This document shows, one piece after another, positions 46,201-50,035 of a DNA stretch of 64,000 nt. This DNA is from Bicyclus anynana (lineage: Eukaryota; Arthropoda; Insecta; Lepidoptera; Nymphalidae). Position 1 is the stretch's first letter; the number at the start of each line of letters is the position of its first letter. The position numbers and the translations under genes are program-made. Below the pieces are notes generated by a model, which worked only from the letters and a program-made list of their open reading frames with translations, did no database searches and had not been told where the DNA came from. The stretch is taken from the NCBI RefSeq assembly GCF_947172395.1, contig NC_069094.1:8050292-8114291 (forward strand). The letters run 5' to 3'.

Positions 46201-48201
46201 CCTTAATTTAAAACGCAATCTATGAGGTTTTCGTACAAGCCTAGCCTTAGAATGAGTCCACAACGTAGCTAACAAGAACAACAACCATCATCATTGTATC
46301 ACCTTTTGTATGCTGATCTCTTCTTAATATGTTTTTAGTCTTGTTTTAGCCATTGTGGTGTAAAAATAAAGTATGAATCTATCTATCATTCATCATCATC
46401 AGCTCATTATAACGGCCCACTACAGGGAAAGGCCAGGAGATATGTGGAGCTTAGATCCACCATGAGGAACCCACCATATGGGAAAACATTTCCAAGTGTG
46501 CAGAATAACTGCAAATCAAAGCTACCAATATTTAAGAAATATTATAATTTTTTTTTCAGTTTCCACTTTTAACTTCTTGAAAATGTCTTGAGAACTTTAC
46601 TAATCAAAGAGTCATACTCACTCATCGAATACGAATTATAATGCTAGCTGTATTACTTTCAAAATTCAGTTTCATGTTACACAGGAACCCGCCATACGGC
46701 GAGCATGTGAAGTGGCTACTGCGCATATCCAAACGTCTCGGCGCGCAGTATTTGCACCAGTTCTGCGTGTGCGCGGTGAACTCGGTGGTGTCGCCCTTCG
46801 TGCTGTACGAGCTGTGTGTTGAGTCCGCCCATTGGCTGGCGCGCGGCGGCCCGCACCATCTCGTCATGCAGCACCTGCGGGGGACATTGGCGCCGCTAGT
46901 TCACAAGTGTCAGCAGATGTGAGTTTTTGTTTTGTGTTGTTTAACCCTTAAAAGCTGCAACAGTGCTTTTACACCCACGTGACTTATATCAGTACATCAA
47001 ATGACCAAAGAGCATAATCCAATATTTAAGTAAATATAATATAATGAATTTTCAAAATATGTTTATTTACTGTATTTGAATATTTAAAACCCCCGTGTGT
47101 ATTTACCCCCATTGTAGTCATGTGGTATATAAATAACCTTTAGCACATATTTATGTTATCAAAATTTGTATTTGTTTGAAACTTGGCGTTTTTGTGAGGA
47201 TGTGTGAACTCACAGCAATATTATTCTTTGGCTCGAGTATAGTAAGTTAATTAAATCTAATGACGTAATAACATGAAAATATCACTAGCCTTATTTTAAA
47301 AGTAAGGCAAATAATCTACGGTAGTGATTATTGAAAAATTCTTCTGCTTCTTGTTCCCTTTAGATTGTAAAATAAGTTAGGCCAGGCCAATATTACATCG
47401 ACAAGTATAAAATATCCGAATCACACCCCAGTTCACAATATGACGGCGGATTATAATATTACGAGTAAGATTATAAACTAATGTATTTTACAGTTGAACG
47501 GTAACATACATACATTATACATACTCGTATATAATGAGTGCGCACAGTCACTAGCTATAACAAAATGTTTGACGTTTTTTATAGGTACATTCAGTGCATA
47601 CACCAGAAGTTATATCACCTGACGACCGTGGAGTACGAGGAGTTTGTTGGCATCGTGCTGTCTGCGCGCACCGCCTTCCAGCTCACGCCTGAAGGGAACA
47701 CGCAGTTCAAGGAGTGGCTCGCCTCCCTGCGCAGGTGAGCAATGACTTTAGGAGGGGGAAAATTTGGGGAAAAAATTATTTGTCCCCCCGCCTCCCTGTC
47801 AGCAAAAATAAGCAAAGCTCTTCTTCCCTCACCTCCCCCCCCCCACGTTTACACATACATTCTTACATACATTTTTTAATTTTGGAGGGGGAAAATTTGG
47901 GGAAAAATCATTTGTCTTCCGCCCCCTGTCAGCAAAAAAAAATGTAAGCAAAGCTCTTCTTCCCCTCCCCCCCGTCTCATGCTTACGTAAACAAACATAC
48001 TTACATGCATTTTAGTATTTGTGGGAATCTCTGAAAATGCGTTTCGTTTTCATACAAAGACACTAGATCAATGATATTAAATAAATCCAACTGTATTTAA
48101 TATCATTGATCCCAATGTAATGATGTTGTTGCAGATCGAAATCATGCAAGAAAGACCTGTGGACGCAGCTCAACGCGGCGCTTCAAACGAACGGCAAATG
48201 A
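15976..48201 (+). CDS. ZSWIM8: ZSWIM8 orthologue (Dora/EBAX-1), cullin-RING substrate receptor, 28 coding exons
   Basis: ZSWIM8 is the SWIM zinc-finger receptor that works with elongin B/C and a cullin to ubiquitinate Argonaute loaded with a microRNA paired to a trigger RNA (target-directed microRNA degradation); in worms EBAX-1 also acts in protein quality control. The 28 exons sum to 5058 nt, about 1685 residues (human about 1837), with every phase consistent. Order: acidic start FSFEDSERFEEDSLC (29-43); HIPFELVEHVYPPVPEQLQL (about 100); SWIM finger C-x-C...C-x-H (196-209); QKFAQYLISELP; CGAPDPTAG; PLRGREPEGMWNLLSIVREM; acidic low-complexity middle; RPPASTKALEVKL; GFEAAVAALGL; a Thr-His-Gln repeat (about 1067-1140); HVSWITGQAM; RAAAELALSVLPHAHALN; Pro/Tyr-rich segment; AAYRVGMLALE; C-terminal VVSPFVLYEL. 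The start codon is unclear. Intron 22 holds a large exon-derived tandem array. Confidence 0.96.
16223..18953. other. ZSWIM8 intron 1, no confirmed gene
   Basis: 2.7 kb of AT-rich sequence. No convincing coding exon. A short minus-strand frame at 17368-17440 is treated under findings. Confidence 0.7.
18954..19202 (+). CDS. ZSWIM8: ZSWIM8 coding exon 2
   Basis: 249 nt; TATTTTAG acceptor, GTAAGC donor, phase 1 to 1. It has SELAAKCVASHIPFELVEHV, then YPPVPEQLQLQIAFWSFPD and LYSCLANGSADEFQRG, near-identical to vertebrate ZSWIM8. Confidence 0.97.
19340..19505 (+). repeat. tRNA-derived SINE (GGTGGTGGTTCGATCC family)
   Basis: A-box-like CTCAATGGTAAGAACGG, B-box-like GGTTTGATCCTGCCCC, GTACCCACTCCTAATAGTCT and an A/T-rich tail. 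Related to the minus-strand copy at 31968-32132. Confidence 0.72.
19744..19865 (+). repeat. Truncated tRNA-derived SINE (family of 54838)
   Basis: GCGATTTAGCGTTCCGGTAC, GTGTAGAAACCGAAAAG and TACCATCAGGCGAGATTGTA, then A-rich tail. The 5' tRNA-like head is missing. Confidence 0.7.
20139..20302 (+). CDS. ZSWIM8: ZSWIM8 coding exon 3 (SWIM zinc finger)
   Basis: 164 nt; TTTTTAAG acceptor, GTAAGT donor. FNVAVTFDRQKISSCNCTCS is followed by SSAHWCSHIVAVCLYRIH. The C-x-C...W-C-x-H metal ligands of the SWIM finger are all present. Leaves in phase 0. Confidence 0.96.
20881..21045. repeat. Palindromic MITE (CTAGTGGGAGTTTTCA), copy 1
   Basis: TTTCATACTGTTACTATCGC near the left is mirrored by GCGATAGTAACAGTATGAAA near the right, with CTAG at both tips and TGCCACTAGATGGCG inside. 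Confidence 0.85.
21775..22045 (+). repeat. tRNA-derived SINE (GGGCCAGCGTGGTGGA family), copy 3
   Basis: CCCAGTAGATATGACCTCTG, GTGTTCGAATCCGTGC (B box), TTTTCAGTTGTGTGCATTTT, CATTGGGCCAGCGTGGTGGA, GAGCCGAATATGGGTTAATA. In a ZSWIM8 intron. Confidence 0.82.
22345..22655 (+). CDS. ZSWIM8: ZSWIM8 coding exon 4
   Basis: 311 nt; TTTTTAG acceptor, GTAAAA donor. It contains VCLRAPVSESLQRLRRDQLQ, KFAQYLISELPRQVLPTAQR and CGAPDPTAGAS, continuous with the family. Exact BC-box boundaries were not assigned. Confidence 0.97.
22761..22803. repeat. Perfect 21-bp-arm palindrome
   Basis: AATAGTTGCTTAACAATATA... reads the same on the other strand around a single central G. Would form a tight hairpin in RNA or DNA. 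Confidence 0.8.
22921..22985. repeat. Short interspersed repeat (ACCGACTTCCAAAAAGGAGG)
   Basis: ACCGACTTCCAAAAAGGAGG, AGGTTCTACTTTCGGCTGTA, TGTATGTTTTTTTTATGTAT. Near-identical fragments at 24228-24280 and 27800-27860. Confidence 0.65.
23303..23452. repeat. MITE, TTGGCAAGTTCGT-ended family, copy c (opposite orientation)
   Basis: TATAGCTTGGCAAATTCGTT at the left, CATCAACGTACTTGCCAAGC at the right. Just upstream of the RTE 3' end that abuts ZSWIM8 exon 5. Confidence 0.82.
23466..23548 (+). repeat. RTE-type LINE 3' end next to ZSWIM8 exon 5
   Basis: CGGGTTGCAGGGAGCCGCTG and CCCAGCAGTGGACGTCCATC, then GGCTGGTAATGATGATT. It codes ...VAGSRWM...QQWTSIGW, the usual RTE C-terminus. Only about 6 bp separate it from exon 5's splice acceptor. 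Confidence 0.75.
23555..23750 (+). CDS. ZSWIM8: ZSWIM8 coding exon 5
   Basis: 196 nt; TTCTTCCAG acceptor, GTATTT donor. DVNYLSTSAPPAASEWSSLL, then RPLRGREPEGMWNLLSIVRE, a very conserved block. An RTE LINE 3' end lies just upstream of the acceptor. Confidence 0.97.
23785..23962. repeat. MITE (GGAGTTTACTCC family), second copy
   Basis: GAGTTAACTCCTTAAGAATC, AAATATGGGCAGTAAATTCC, AATGACAGCGTTACG, GTAAACTCCATTCGTG: colinear with 12811-13080 apart from the missing hairpin. Confidence 0.78.
24300..24416 (+). CDS. ZSWIM8: ZSWIM8 coding exon 6
   Basis: 117 nt, phase 0. IIVWWYSTKASLVAWGGGGK, then AAQHACSSLCDE, aligned with vertebrate GWWYSVRTS...AAHACASMCDE. GTAATC donor. Confidence 0.93.
24440..24880. 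repeat. Interspersed repeat (ACTAGCGGGCGCCCGCGACT)
   Basis: ACTAGCGGGCGCCCGCGACT, TCGTCCGCGTGGAAATCAAC, TAAAGCGTGCCAAGTTTCAT, AGTTTCAAGAGTGATGTCCG and a TATATATAGAT end. Same broad group as 8017-8205. Confidence 0.65.
25531..25638 (+). CDS. ZSWIM8: ZSWIM8 coding exon 7
   Basis: 108 nt, phase 0; TTTGAACAG acceptor, GTAACG donor. VVVLWRLASLNPGLAPHERD, then EQFAQWHIKVLDK, aligned with VTLWRLAVLDPALSPQRR...QWQLKVIENV. Confidence 0.94.
26097..26360 (+). CDS. ZSWIM8: ZSWIM8 coding exon 8
   Basis: 264 nt, phase 0. A His/Ser-rich stretch is followed by FPGFNPAMEACFLEWDDYQI, then PGVTY, matching the family's FPGFRPAVEACYFNWEE block. GTTTGT donor. Confidence 0.95.
26491..26836. repeat. MITE with GAGATCCGGCAT termini, copy 2
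   Basis: GAGATCCGGCATAAG at the left; CAGATGAGGGTATTTATT then AATGCCGGATCTTAG at the right. In the ZSWIM8 intron between exons 8 and 9. Confidence 0.82.
26907..27056 (+). CDS. ZSWIM8: ZSWIM8 coding exon 9
   Basis: 150 nt, phase 0; TTTTGCAG acceptor, GTAATG donor. VNSSKAVLNNEMSLSYRL and HRPNRITVDIAMPG lie in the poorly conserved central region. Support is frame and splice borders. Confidence 0.8.
27442..27523 (+). CDS. ZSWIM8: ZSWIM8 coding exon 10
   Basis: 82 nt; TTCAATAG acceptor, GTAAAT donor, leaving in phase 1. Low-complexity polar segment (SGERTNEVRDTGPSDGNHSS). Assigned because the phase fits its neighbours. Confidence 0.75.
27946..28160 (+). CDS. ZSWIM8: ZSWIM8 coding exon 11 (acidic segment)
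   Basis: 215 nt; TTAATACAG acceptor, GTATGT donor. Reading in phase 1 gives CENEEEILQQSGGDTDSQES and DDECNLYYYDAAAARRVAVE, the counterpart of the vertebrate EEDDDYQAYYLNA region. The longer overlapping ORF here is in the wrong frame. Confidence 0.87.
28523..28832 (+). mobile_element. THAP-exon MITE, copy 1
   Basis: Ends CTCAGACCAATTA...GGACC and GGTCC...TAATTGGTCTG form a terminal inverted repeat. Inside, PFCVVEWCKKRSKTSSV is like the start of a THAP zinc finger (C-x4-C-K-x-R), but its ATG is mutated to ATA. Confidence 0.7.
28869..28891. repeat. (GAT)n microsatellite before exon 12
   Basis: ATGATGATGATGATGATGAT sits in the acceptor region of ZSWIM8 exon 12. Confidence 0.9.
28902..29073 (+). 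CDS. ZSWIM8: ZSWIM8 coding exon 12
   Basis: 172 nt, GC-rich; TTCGCAG acceptor preceded by a GAT microsatellite, GTATAT donor. FARAEGLHAHGHAREACALG, then ARLAADLLASPP, aligned with FACAEALHAHGYSSEASRLTVELAQDLLANPP. Confidence 0.94.
29345..29575 (-). repeat. Truncated tRNA-derived SINE, minus strand (family of 54838)
   Basis: Read on the minus strand: TGGCTGGTGGGAGGCTTTGG, CTAGTTACAACCCTACCGAC, ...AACAAGTTAGCCCGC and an A-rich tail. It matches the body of the full-length copy; the tRNA head is absent. Confidence 0.78.
29640..29955 (+). repeat. RTE-type LINE 3' coding fragment (reverse transcriptase C-terminus, frameshifted)
   Basis: Reading across frames gives ERAMLGVSLRDQIRNKEIRR, RTKVSDMAQRVAKLK-WQWAG, then a frameshifted R-P-R-T-R-K-R-S-V-G-R-P-P part and a C-terminal DVLQW-like end. 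This is the hallmark C-terminal region of lepidopteran RTE endonuclease/reverse transcriptase polyproteins. No intact ORF. Confidence 0.8.
29941..30025 (-). repeat. Short repeat, CCATCTACTGG family, minus orientation
   Basis: CTGCCATCTACAGGCATTCA and CCAGTAGATGGCGCTCTTAG are the complement of sequence at 43592-43675. Confidence 0.65.
30093..30588 (-). mobile_element. THAP-exon MITE, copy 2
   Basis: GGACCATTAAAAAGAATGGA and its near-complement CTTTCTTTTTAATGGTC bound the element. On the minus strand, ATG at 30439 opens MPVCVVEWHKKRPKT... and reaches GVTFHL. GTAAGT follows the FHL codons' TTT, a splice donor where THAP first exons often end. The second zinc ligand is His here, not Cys. Confidence 0.72.
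30194..30220. repeat. (AC)n microsatellite
   Basis: CACACACACACACACACACA inside THAP-exon MITE copy 2. Confidence 0.9.
30642..30808 (+). CDS. ZSWIM8: ZSWIM8 coding exon 13
   Basis: 167 nt; ACTTGCAG acceptor, GTCAGT donor. A Gly-rich stretch is followed by SATLAKCAFLCT, the counterpart of NTLSKAAFLLT. Leaves in phase 0. Confidence 0.9.
30853..31008. repeat. MITE, TTGGCAAGTTCGT-ended family, copy d
   Basis: TATAGTCTGGCAAGTTCGTC at the left, TTACGAACGAAGTTGCTAAG at the right, with the CATGATATGCGGGCGACGG core. In the ZSWIM8 intron after exon 13. Confidence 0.82.
31411..31628 (+). CDS. ZSWIM8: ZSWIM8 coding exon 14
   Basis: 218 nt. NEHHELAFRVGLYALEMARP, then PASTKALEVKLNNQETELVS and LLKKLPTGPE, almost the vertebrate sequence. 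GTATAA donor, phase 2. Confidence 0.97.
31968..32132 (-). repeat. tRNA-derived SINE (GGTGGTGGTTCGATCC family), minus strand
   Basis: On the minus strand: TAGCTCAACGGTAAGAGCGG (A box), GGTGGTTCGATCCCCGTTGG (B box), GTACCCACTCCTAACAGTCT and an A-rich tail. Between ZSWIM8 exons 14 and 15. Confidence 0.78.
32564..32657 (+). CDS. ZSWIM8: ZSWIM8 coding exon 15
   Basis: 94 nt; ATTTACAG acceptor, GTAAGT donor. PALLPIALASFLFDVLVLSS aligns with PVLPLMLASFIFDVLCAP. A small palindromic element begins 22 bp after the donor. Confidence 0.95.
32680..32750. repeat. Small palindromic element (CACAATTATCCGC), copy 1
   Basis: CACAATTATCCGCCTACTTT then AATTTACTCACGTCATATT, then AAAGTGGGCGGATAATTGTG. Nearly self-complementary over 70 bp, 22 bp after ZSWIM8 exon 15. 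Confidence 0.8.
32985..33297 (+). repeat. LINE 3' UTR with AAATAAAT tail upstream of ZSWIM8 exon 16
   Basis: CTTGGAAGAGATCACTATTA, GTGATAAGGTCGCCTCTTGC and GTTGCAATAAAGTTATTTAA, then AAATAAATAAATAA. This resembles the 3' ends of jockey-type LINEs common in Lepidoptera. It ends 17 bp before the exon 16 acceptor. Confidence 0.65.
33315..33506 (+). CDS. ZSWIM8: ZSWIM8 coding exon 16
   Basis: 192 nt, phase 0. EMLGFEAAVAALGLKANVSE, then ADHPLLCEGTRRQRGELALN and YKDDPVKLARIMNK, highly conserved. A LINE 3' end with an AAATAAAT tail lies directly upstream. Confidence 0.97.
33507..36084. other. ZSWIM8 intron 16, repeat-bearing
   Basis: 2.6 kb. Holds a foldback fragment (34190-34352) and duplicated CTCGATTTTGACTAATTTT-like words near 33595, 34410 and 34615. 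Two minus-strand ORFs (34818-35141, 35432-35725) show no conservation I recognise. Confidence 0.65.
34190..34352. repeat. Fragment of the foldback element at 58738-59263
   Basis: GAAAGTTTGTCAGCCCATGC, then GTGGTGGCTTTGGGATATAG, colinear with one arm of the large foldback. Only one arm is present. Confidence 0.6.
36085..36249 (+). CDS. ZSWIM8: ZSWIM8 coding exon 17
   Basis: 165 nt, phase 0; ATTGCAG acceptor, GTGAGA donor. LLDRDIHQLTKGPMVSMYYT continues the family's KLLDRE...QTLSSFYSS segment after a 2.6-kb intron. Confidence 0.93.
36934..37256 (+). CDS. ZSWIM8: ZSWIM8 coding exon 18 (Thr-His-Gln repeat)
   Basis: 323 nt; AATACAG acceptor, GTTAGT donor. After VSVCPLVGEMDRMTVSESG it encodes about two dozen Thr-His-Gln triplets (37022-37239), then LPRLKDSR. 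The vertebrate protein has an unrelated Ser/Gly/Pro-rich stretch here. Phase fits on both sides. Confidence 0.88.
37379..37700. repeat. Tandem duplication, 2 x about 162 bp, after exon 18
   Basis: CTTTTCAAAGACACAGACGA...ATATTCCAATATAGATAAA occurs twice in a row with very few differences. In the ZSWIM8 intron. Confidence 0.88.
37914..38049. repeat. MITE, TAGGGTAGTTGA-ended family (short copy)
   Basis: AAATAGGCTAGTTGAAACAT at the left, AAAGTCAACTACCCTATTAT at the right; about 136 bp, a deletion derivative with both ends kept. Confidence 0.65.
38124..38454. repeat. MITE with AAACGGGTACATACCAC termini beside exon 19
   Basis: ATATTATTTAAACGGGTACA...TACCAC at the left and its exact complement GTGGTATGTACCCGTTTAAA at the right; TIR about 26 bp, total 331 bp. 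The interior is GC-richer than the intron. Confidence 0.87.
38471..38638 (+). CDS. ZSWIM8: ZSWIM8 coding exon 19
   Basis: 168 nt; TATTCACAG acceptor, GTATGA donor. RYKGKRLYPSVPNQPSEALA, then HFMFELAKSVLFKAGGSSST, aligned with RYKGRRPESHAPHVPNQPSEAAAHFYFELAKTVL. The right TIR of a MITE ends 16 bp before it. Confidence 0.96.
38905..39143. repeat. Probable MITE with ACACTCGTTTTC termini
   Basis: CATACACTCGTTTTCCGAAT at the left, GAGAAAACGAGTGTAAT at the right, and a GC-rich interior (GCGTGCGTGCGCGCGTAACG). TIR about 14 bp; single copy. Confidence 0.6.
39458..39570 (+). CDS. ZSWIM8: ZSWIM8 coding exon 20
   Basis: 113 nt; TTCTTTTAG acceptor, GTTTGA donor. FQLGVYALGLHNCVSANWLS, then RTYSSHVSWITG, near-identical to vertebrates. 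Confidence 0.97.
39824..39921 (+). CDS. ZSWIM8: ZSWIM8 coding exon 21
   Basis: 98 nt. GQAMDIGAPAILFLIDAWEG, then HLTPPEAAGIADK, aligned with GQAMEIGSAALTILVECWDGHLTPPEVASLADRA. GTACAG donor, phase 0. Confidence 0.96.
39955..40123. repeat. Palindromic MITE (CTAGTGGGAGTTTTCA), copy 2
   Basis: CTAGTGGGAGTTTTCAACGT, TTGTGCATTAGTGCCACTAG and CTTAGAAATTCGCGTTTACA, colinear with 20881-21045. Begins 33 bp after ZSWIM8 exon 21. Confidence 0.85.
40193..40303. repeat. Hairpin element with 40-bp arms
   Basis: ACTACTTTAGTATTTTAGTC, GAGTACGAAC on the left; GTTCGTACTCGACTAAAATA, CTAAAGTAGTC on the right; AGGCC/GGCCT tips. Almost perfect stem. Confidence 0.87.
40468..40645 (+). CDS. ZSWIM8: ZSWIM8 coding exon 22 (template of the tandem array)
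   Basis: 178 nt; GTGCGCAG acceptor, GTTGCT donor, leaving in phase 1. HMVRAAAELALSVLPHAHAL, then NYNEIQRAVLQCKEQSDAML and ERACLTVEAAAK, nearly the vertebrate sequence. This is the only copy in the 191-bp array with an acceptor and with the exon's first 24 nt. Joining its donor to 42953 preserves AAKGGGVYPEV. Confidence 0.96.
40492..42592 (+). repeat. Tandem array: 11 copies of a 191-bp exon 22/intron unit
   Basis: Units begin with ATGGTGCGCGCGG at 40492, 40683, 40874, 41065, 41256, 41447, 41638, 41829, 42020, 42211 and 42402. Each is 154 bp of exon 22 plus the first 37 bp of its intron (GTTGCTACACATTG...). By eye they are identical except G to C near 41704 in unit 7. Unit 1 is the native exon; units 2-11 keep the donor but lack the acceptor and the first 24 exon bases. 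Because 191 is not a multiple of 3, read-through changes frame at each unit and reaches TAA at the end of unit 3. The duplication probably arose by recombination between ATGTGC-R-CATGGT words at the unit borders. Confidence 0.95.
42953..43170 (+). CDS. ZSWIM8: ZSWIM8 coding exon 23
   Basis: 218 nt; CTTGCACAG acceptor, GTGAGT donor. GGVYPEVLYTVARYWHELYL is conserved, followed by a Pro/Tyr-rich tail (PYPIPYPFFPYPPPAIY). Phase 1 in, 0 out. Confidence 0.96.
43414..43457. repeat. Short hairpin, 17-bp arms
   Basis: TTTGGTTTTTAAATAGC, a 10-base loop, then GCTATTTAAAAACCAAA: perfect arms. Confidence 0.8.
43592..43675 (+). repeat. Short repeat, CCATCTACTGG family, plus orientation
   Basis: TTTCAAAGTTCTCTAAGAAC, GCCATCTACTGGTAG, CTGTGCCTGTAGATGGCAGC. 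The only other copy seen is inverted at 29941-30025. Confidence 0.65.
43721..43830. repeat. MITE, TTGGCAAGTTCGT-ended family, copy e (right end degraded)
   Basis: TATAGCTTGGGAAATTCGTT then CGTAACACTCCCGATGG. The right half is eroded after the GCGCAG word. Confidence 0.65.
43912..43949. repeat. Perfect 38-bp palindrome
   Basis: AAAATTTACAAAAAAAGTA joined directly to TACTTTTTTTGTAAATTTT, with no loop. Confidence 0.8.
44102..44224 (+). CDS. ZSWIM8: ZSWIM8 coding exon 24
   Basis: 123 nt, phase 0; GTCTCACAG acceptor, GTGAGT donor. Ala/Pro/His-rich (AQFALPPYFVRGIVTPTHPH), the counterpart of the vertebrate His/Pro-rich region. Confidence 0.88.
44275..44398. repeat. MITE, TTGGCAAGTTCGT-ended family, copy f (truncated)
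   Basis: TTGCTTGGCTGATTCGTTCG at the left and CCCGCATATCAT at the truncated right, where another element (GAGATCCGGCAT) begins at once. Confidence 0.65.
44400..44500. repeat. MITE with GAGATCCGGCAT termini, left end only
   Basis: ACGAGATCCGGCATAAGAAT, ACCCTCGTCTGTTAT and TTGACACATTGCACATAA match the left arm of the family. No right arm was found. Confidence 0.65.
44715..44989 (+). CDS. ZSWIM8: ZSWIM8 coding exon 25
   Basis: 275 nt; GTCATCAG acceptor, GTAATT donor. A Val/Gly/Thr repeat-like stretch, then LLAAYRVGMLALETQARRVH, aligned with LHAAYRVGMLALEMLGRRAH. Confidence 0.95.
45567..45612. repeat. Small palindromic element (CACAATTATCCGC), half copy
   Basis: CTCGCGTCATATTAAAGTGT then ACGGATAATTGTGCCTCTGA: only the right half of the 70-bp palindrome. 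Confidence 0.7.
45949..46136. repeat. Interspersed repeat (ACTAGCCGACGCC ... TTATAATATAAGTAT)
   Basis: ACTAGCCGACGCCTCGTTTA, CCCGTTCCCGTGAGAATACG, GTGGTCAAAGAATTTTCAAA, CTTTATAATATAAGTATAAA. Confidence 0.65.
46384..46500 (-). repeat. Degraded LINE-like 3' end with CATCATCATCAGC tail
   Basis: CATCATCATCAGCTCATTAT, ACGGCCCACTACAGGGAAAG, GGAACCCACCATATGG. Resembles the (GAT)n-tailed LINE ends seen elsewhere in the window. Confidence 0.45.
46685..46918 (+). CDS. ZSWIM8: ZSWIM8 coding exon 26
   Basis: 234 nt; TTACACAG acceptor, GTGAGT donor. NPPYGEHVKWLLRISKRLGA, then YLHQFCVCAVNSVVSPFVLY, highly conserved. Ends ...HKCQQ in phase 2. Confidence 0.96.
47585..47734 (+). CDS. ZSWIM8: ZSWIM8 coding exon 27
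   Basis: 150 nt; TTTTATAG acceptor, GTGAGC donor. YIQCIHQKLYHLTTVEYEEF, then SARTAFQLTPEGNTQFKEWL, matching YIHHRLIHLTPADYDDF...SARSAFCLTP. Confidence 0.96.
47752..48010. repeat. Tandem duplication, 2 x about 130 bp, in the last ZSWIM8 intron
   Basis: GGAGGGGGAAAATTTGGGGA, CCCTGTCAGCAAAAA, AGCAAAGCTCTTCTTCCC appear twice, each followed by a C-run and an ACATACAT stretch. Confidence 0.85.
48135..48201 (+). CDS. ZSWIM8: ZSWIM8 coding exon 28 (stop codon)
   Basis: 67 nt; TTGTTGCAG acceptor. SKSCKKDLWTQLNAALQTNG and a final Lys, then TGA at 48199-48201. Human ends KQTKELWQRVSLEMATF, so the protein is full length. Confidence 0.95.
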
Positions 48202-48560
48202 CGCCGGCAGCCGATAGTTTGTAGGATGCGGTGCGCCGCGCGCAAACTGTCACACTCACGGCGCTGGCCGCGCTGCCGGCTCGTCTACCAGATGCACACT
48301 CTCTAACTGTCCCGCCCCACCCGTCTGTCGCTCCCTCCCCCAACTCCCCACACTCCCACTCCCAGCCGCCGGTCGAACCGCTCGAGTTGACTTACGGCTG
48401 TACGAATGTATTGAACGATTGTATGATAACAGTTTGCGCGTACAGAAAGAGTTAAGACATTCTGACTTCTAAGTTCCTCGCATTTTATTATGTATTAGAA
48501 ACCCCGTTTCATGCGCGTATTTTCCGATCCGGAATAAAATAAAGTCTATGTTGTTCGCTG
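48202..48560 (+). other. ZSWIM8: ZSWIM8 proximal 3' UTR
   Basis: GC-rich for the first 200 bases, then AT-rich, ending at overlapping AATAAA signals. A longer 3' UTR using downstream sites cannot be excluded. Confidence 0.65.
48533..48543 (+). promoter_or_regulatory. ZSWIM8: Overlapping AATAAA polyadenylation signals
   Basis: GGAATAAAATAAAG holds two overlapping AATAAA hexamers about 330 bp after the ZSWIM8 stop, followed by T/GT-rich sequence (GTCTATGTTGTTCGCTG). Confidence 0.7.
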
Positions 48561-48756
48561 TTAATGTAGCTGTCTATTGGTGAAAATTTTTGTATGTCGG
48601 TCCAGTACTATTTGCTACAAACATAAAAATCTATGCTCTATGTATGATGTAATTTTTATTTCACCGCTCAGATAACATGCGGTTAACCGCATCAATCAAT
48701 TAATGCAGAACGTTGAATGATTCCGTCTGCTCGAGCTCTAAAAAATAGTTTTGTTT

Positions 48757-49072
48757 TTCGAATTTCGAATATGCGACGAGTGAGCCGGATACGTTTTCGA
48801 ATTTCGAATATACAACGAGTGAGTCGGATTCGTTTTCGAATTTCGAATATCTGACGAATGATTCGGATTCGTTTTCGAAATTCGAATATCCGACGGCTGA
48901 GACAGATTCGTTTTCAAATTTCGAATATACGACGAGTGAGTCGGATTCGTTTTCAAATTTCGATTATCCGACGAGTGAGCCGGATTCGTTTTCGAATTTG
49001 GATTATACGACGAGTGAGTCGGATTCGTTTTCCAATATCGAATATACGACGTATATGTGAGTCGGATTCGTT
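48757..49072 (+). repeat. 39-bp minisatellite, about 8 units
   Basis: Unit TTTTCGAATTTCGAATATNC + GACGAGTGAGTCGGATTCG, with scattered substitutions. 39 = 13 codons, so frames stay open on both strands (for example TTSESDSFSNFEY repeated). No ATG begins that plus frame, and TAG precedes it, so I treat it as non-coding. Confidence 0.87.
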
Positions 49073-49074
49073 TT

Positions 49075-49515
49075 GTACGCGAATGCTTTTTCTTACTATG
49101 CAAGTGATGTTGCAAGCGTATGATTGAACAAATAACATTTTATTGTTTACAAGCCTAGACTTGTAATTGCTATGCATGTCTTCCAAGCGACCAGTGGCCG
49201 TATTATCAAACGTATTAAGGTTTTAATTCGAATAATTGTATTAAACGAGTCAACTCGAGTTAAGTTATCAAATGTTATGTCTAGATGAGAGATACGCTGG
49301 AGTCAAATAATTAAGACTGGCCCATCACTGTATTGTGTAACTTTAATTAGTTCCGTTGTCCTGTTATAGTCATAATAAATATGGTCTTAGTGATATTGAT
49401 GCAATGCAATTCGACGACTGTAATTCAATTTAAGTTTACATGACTTTATTTAAGTCCACGGCGTTGGTTAGTTAATCGTATATAACCTAAATTGCGAGTT
49501 ACACCTCACAGTTTA
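49075..49515. other. Intergenic or distal 3' UTR sequence
   Basis: AT-rich, nothing recognised. Confidence 0.6.
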
Positions 49516-50035
49516 CCTCAGACGAATTATATAAGGACCTGCCTCGCTTGACGTTACCCCTTTGTCAAAGTGTAAGATCAACGATCTAATGCATTTATAA
49601 AGACAGTTTCTATAGAATCGATGTTTCTTGTTGTAATCTTTTTTGTCGTGTAAAGAGTCCCCTAAAAATGCCGGTTTTTATAGTTGAATGGCATAAAAAT
49701 GGCCTACAACTTGTAGTTTGCTATACGATAATGTTTCATTTATAACTTAATCTAATTCTATTCTAATAACCTAAATCGATTCTTCAGCCTAAACAGCAAA
49801 ACATTGATCAAGTAATTGAATATAGAGTCTAAGCAATGTGCTGTTCTGTGTTTAAATTACACGTGTATGTATTGCGAATCAAATTTATAGTTGTCTGCAG
49901 TGTAAGGACACAAAATATATTTATTGGTATTAAATATTTTCGATGAGTGAGTTTACCTCGTCCCCCTCATAAATTGACAGACAATTTTATTGGTGAATTT
50001 GGGTGCGATACAAGTCCATATATGTATTTGATCTG
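49516..50035 (+). mobile_element. THAP-exon MITE, copy 3
   Basis: CCTCAGACGAATTATATAAG...GGACCTG at the left, and the complement ending GATCTGAG at the right. The interior again has CTAAAAATGCCGGTTTTTAT and TTGAATGGCATAAAAA, but the zinc-ligand codons are lost. Confidence 0.65.

Noticed and set aside
48738..49127. 89-125-aa ORFs over the 39-bp minisatellite
   Set aside because: No recognisable domain. Open frames follow from a stop-poor unit whose length is a multiple of three. Kept as a repeat, with the possibility listed in findings.
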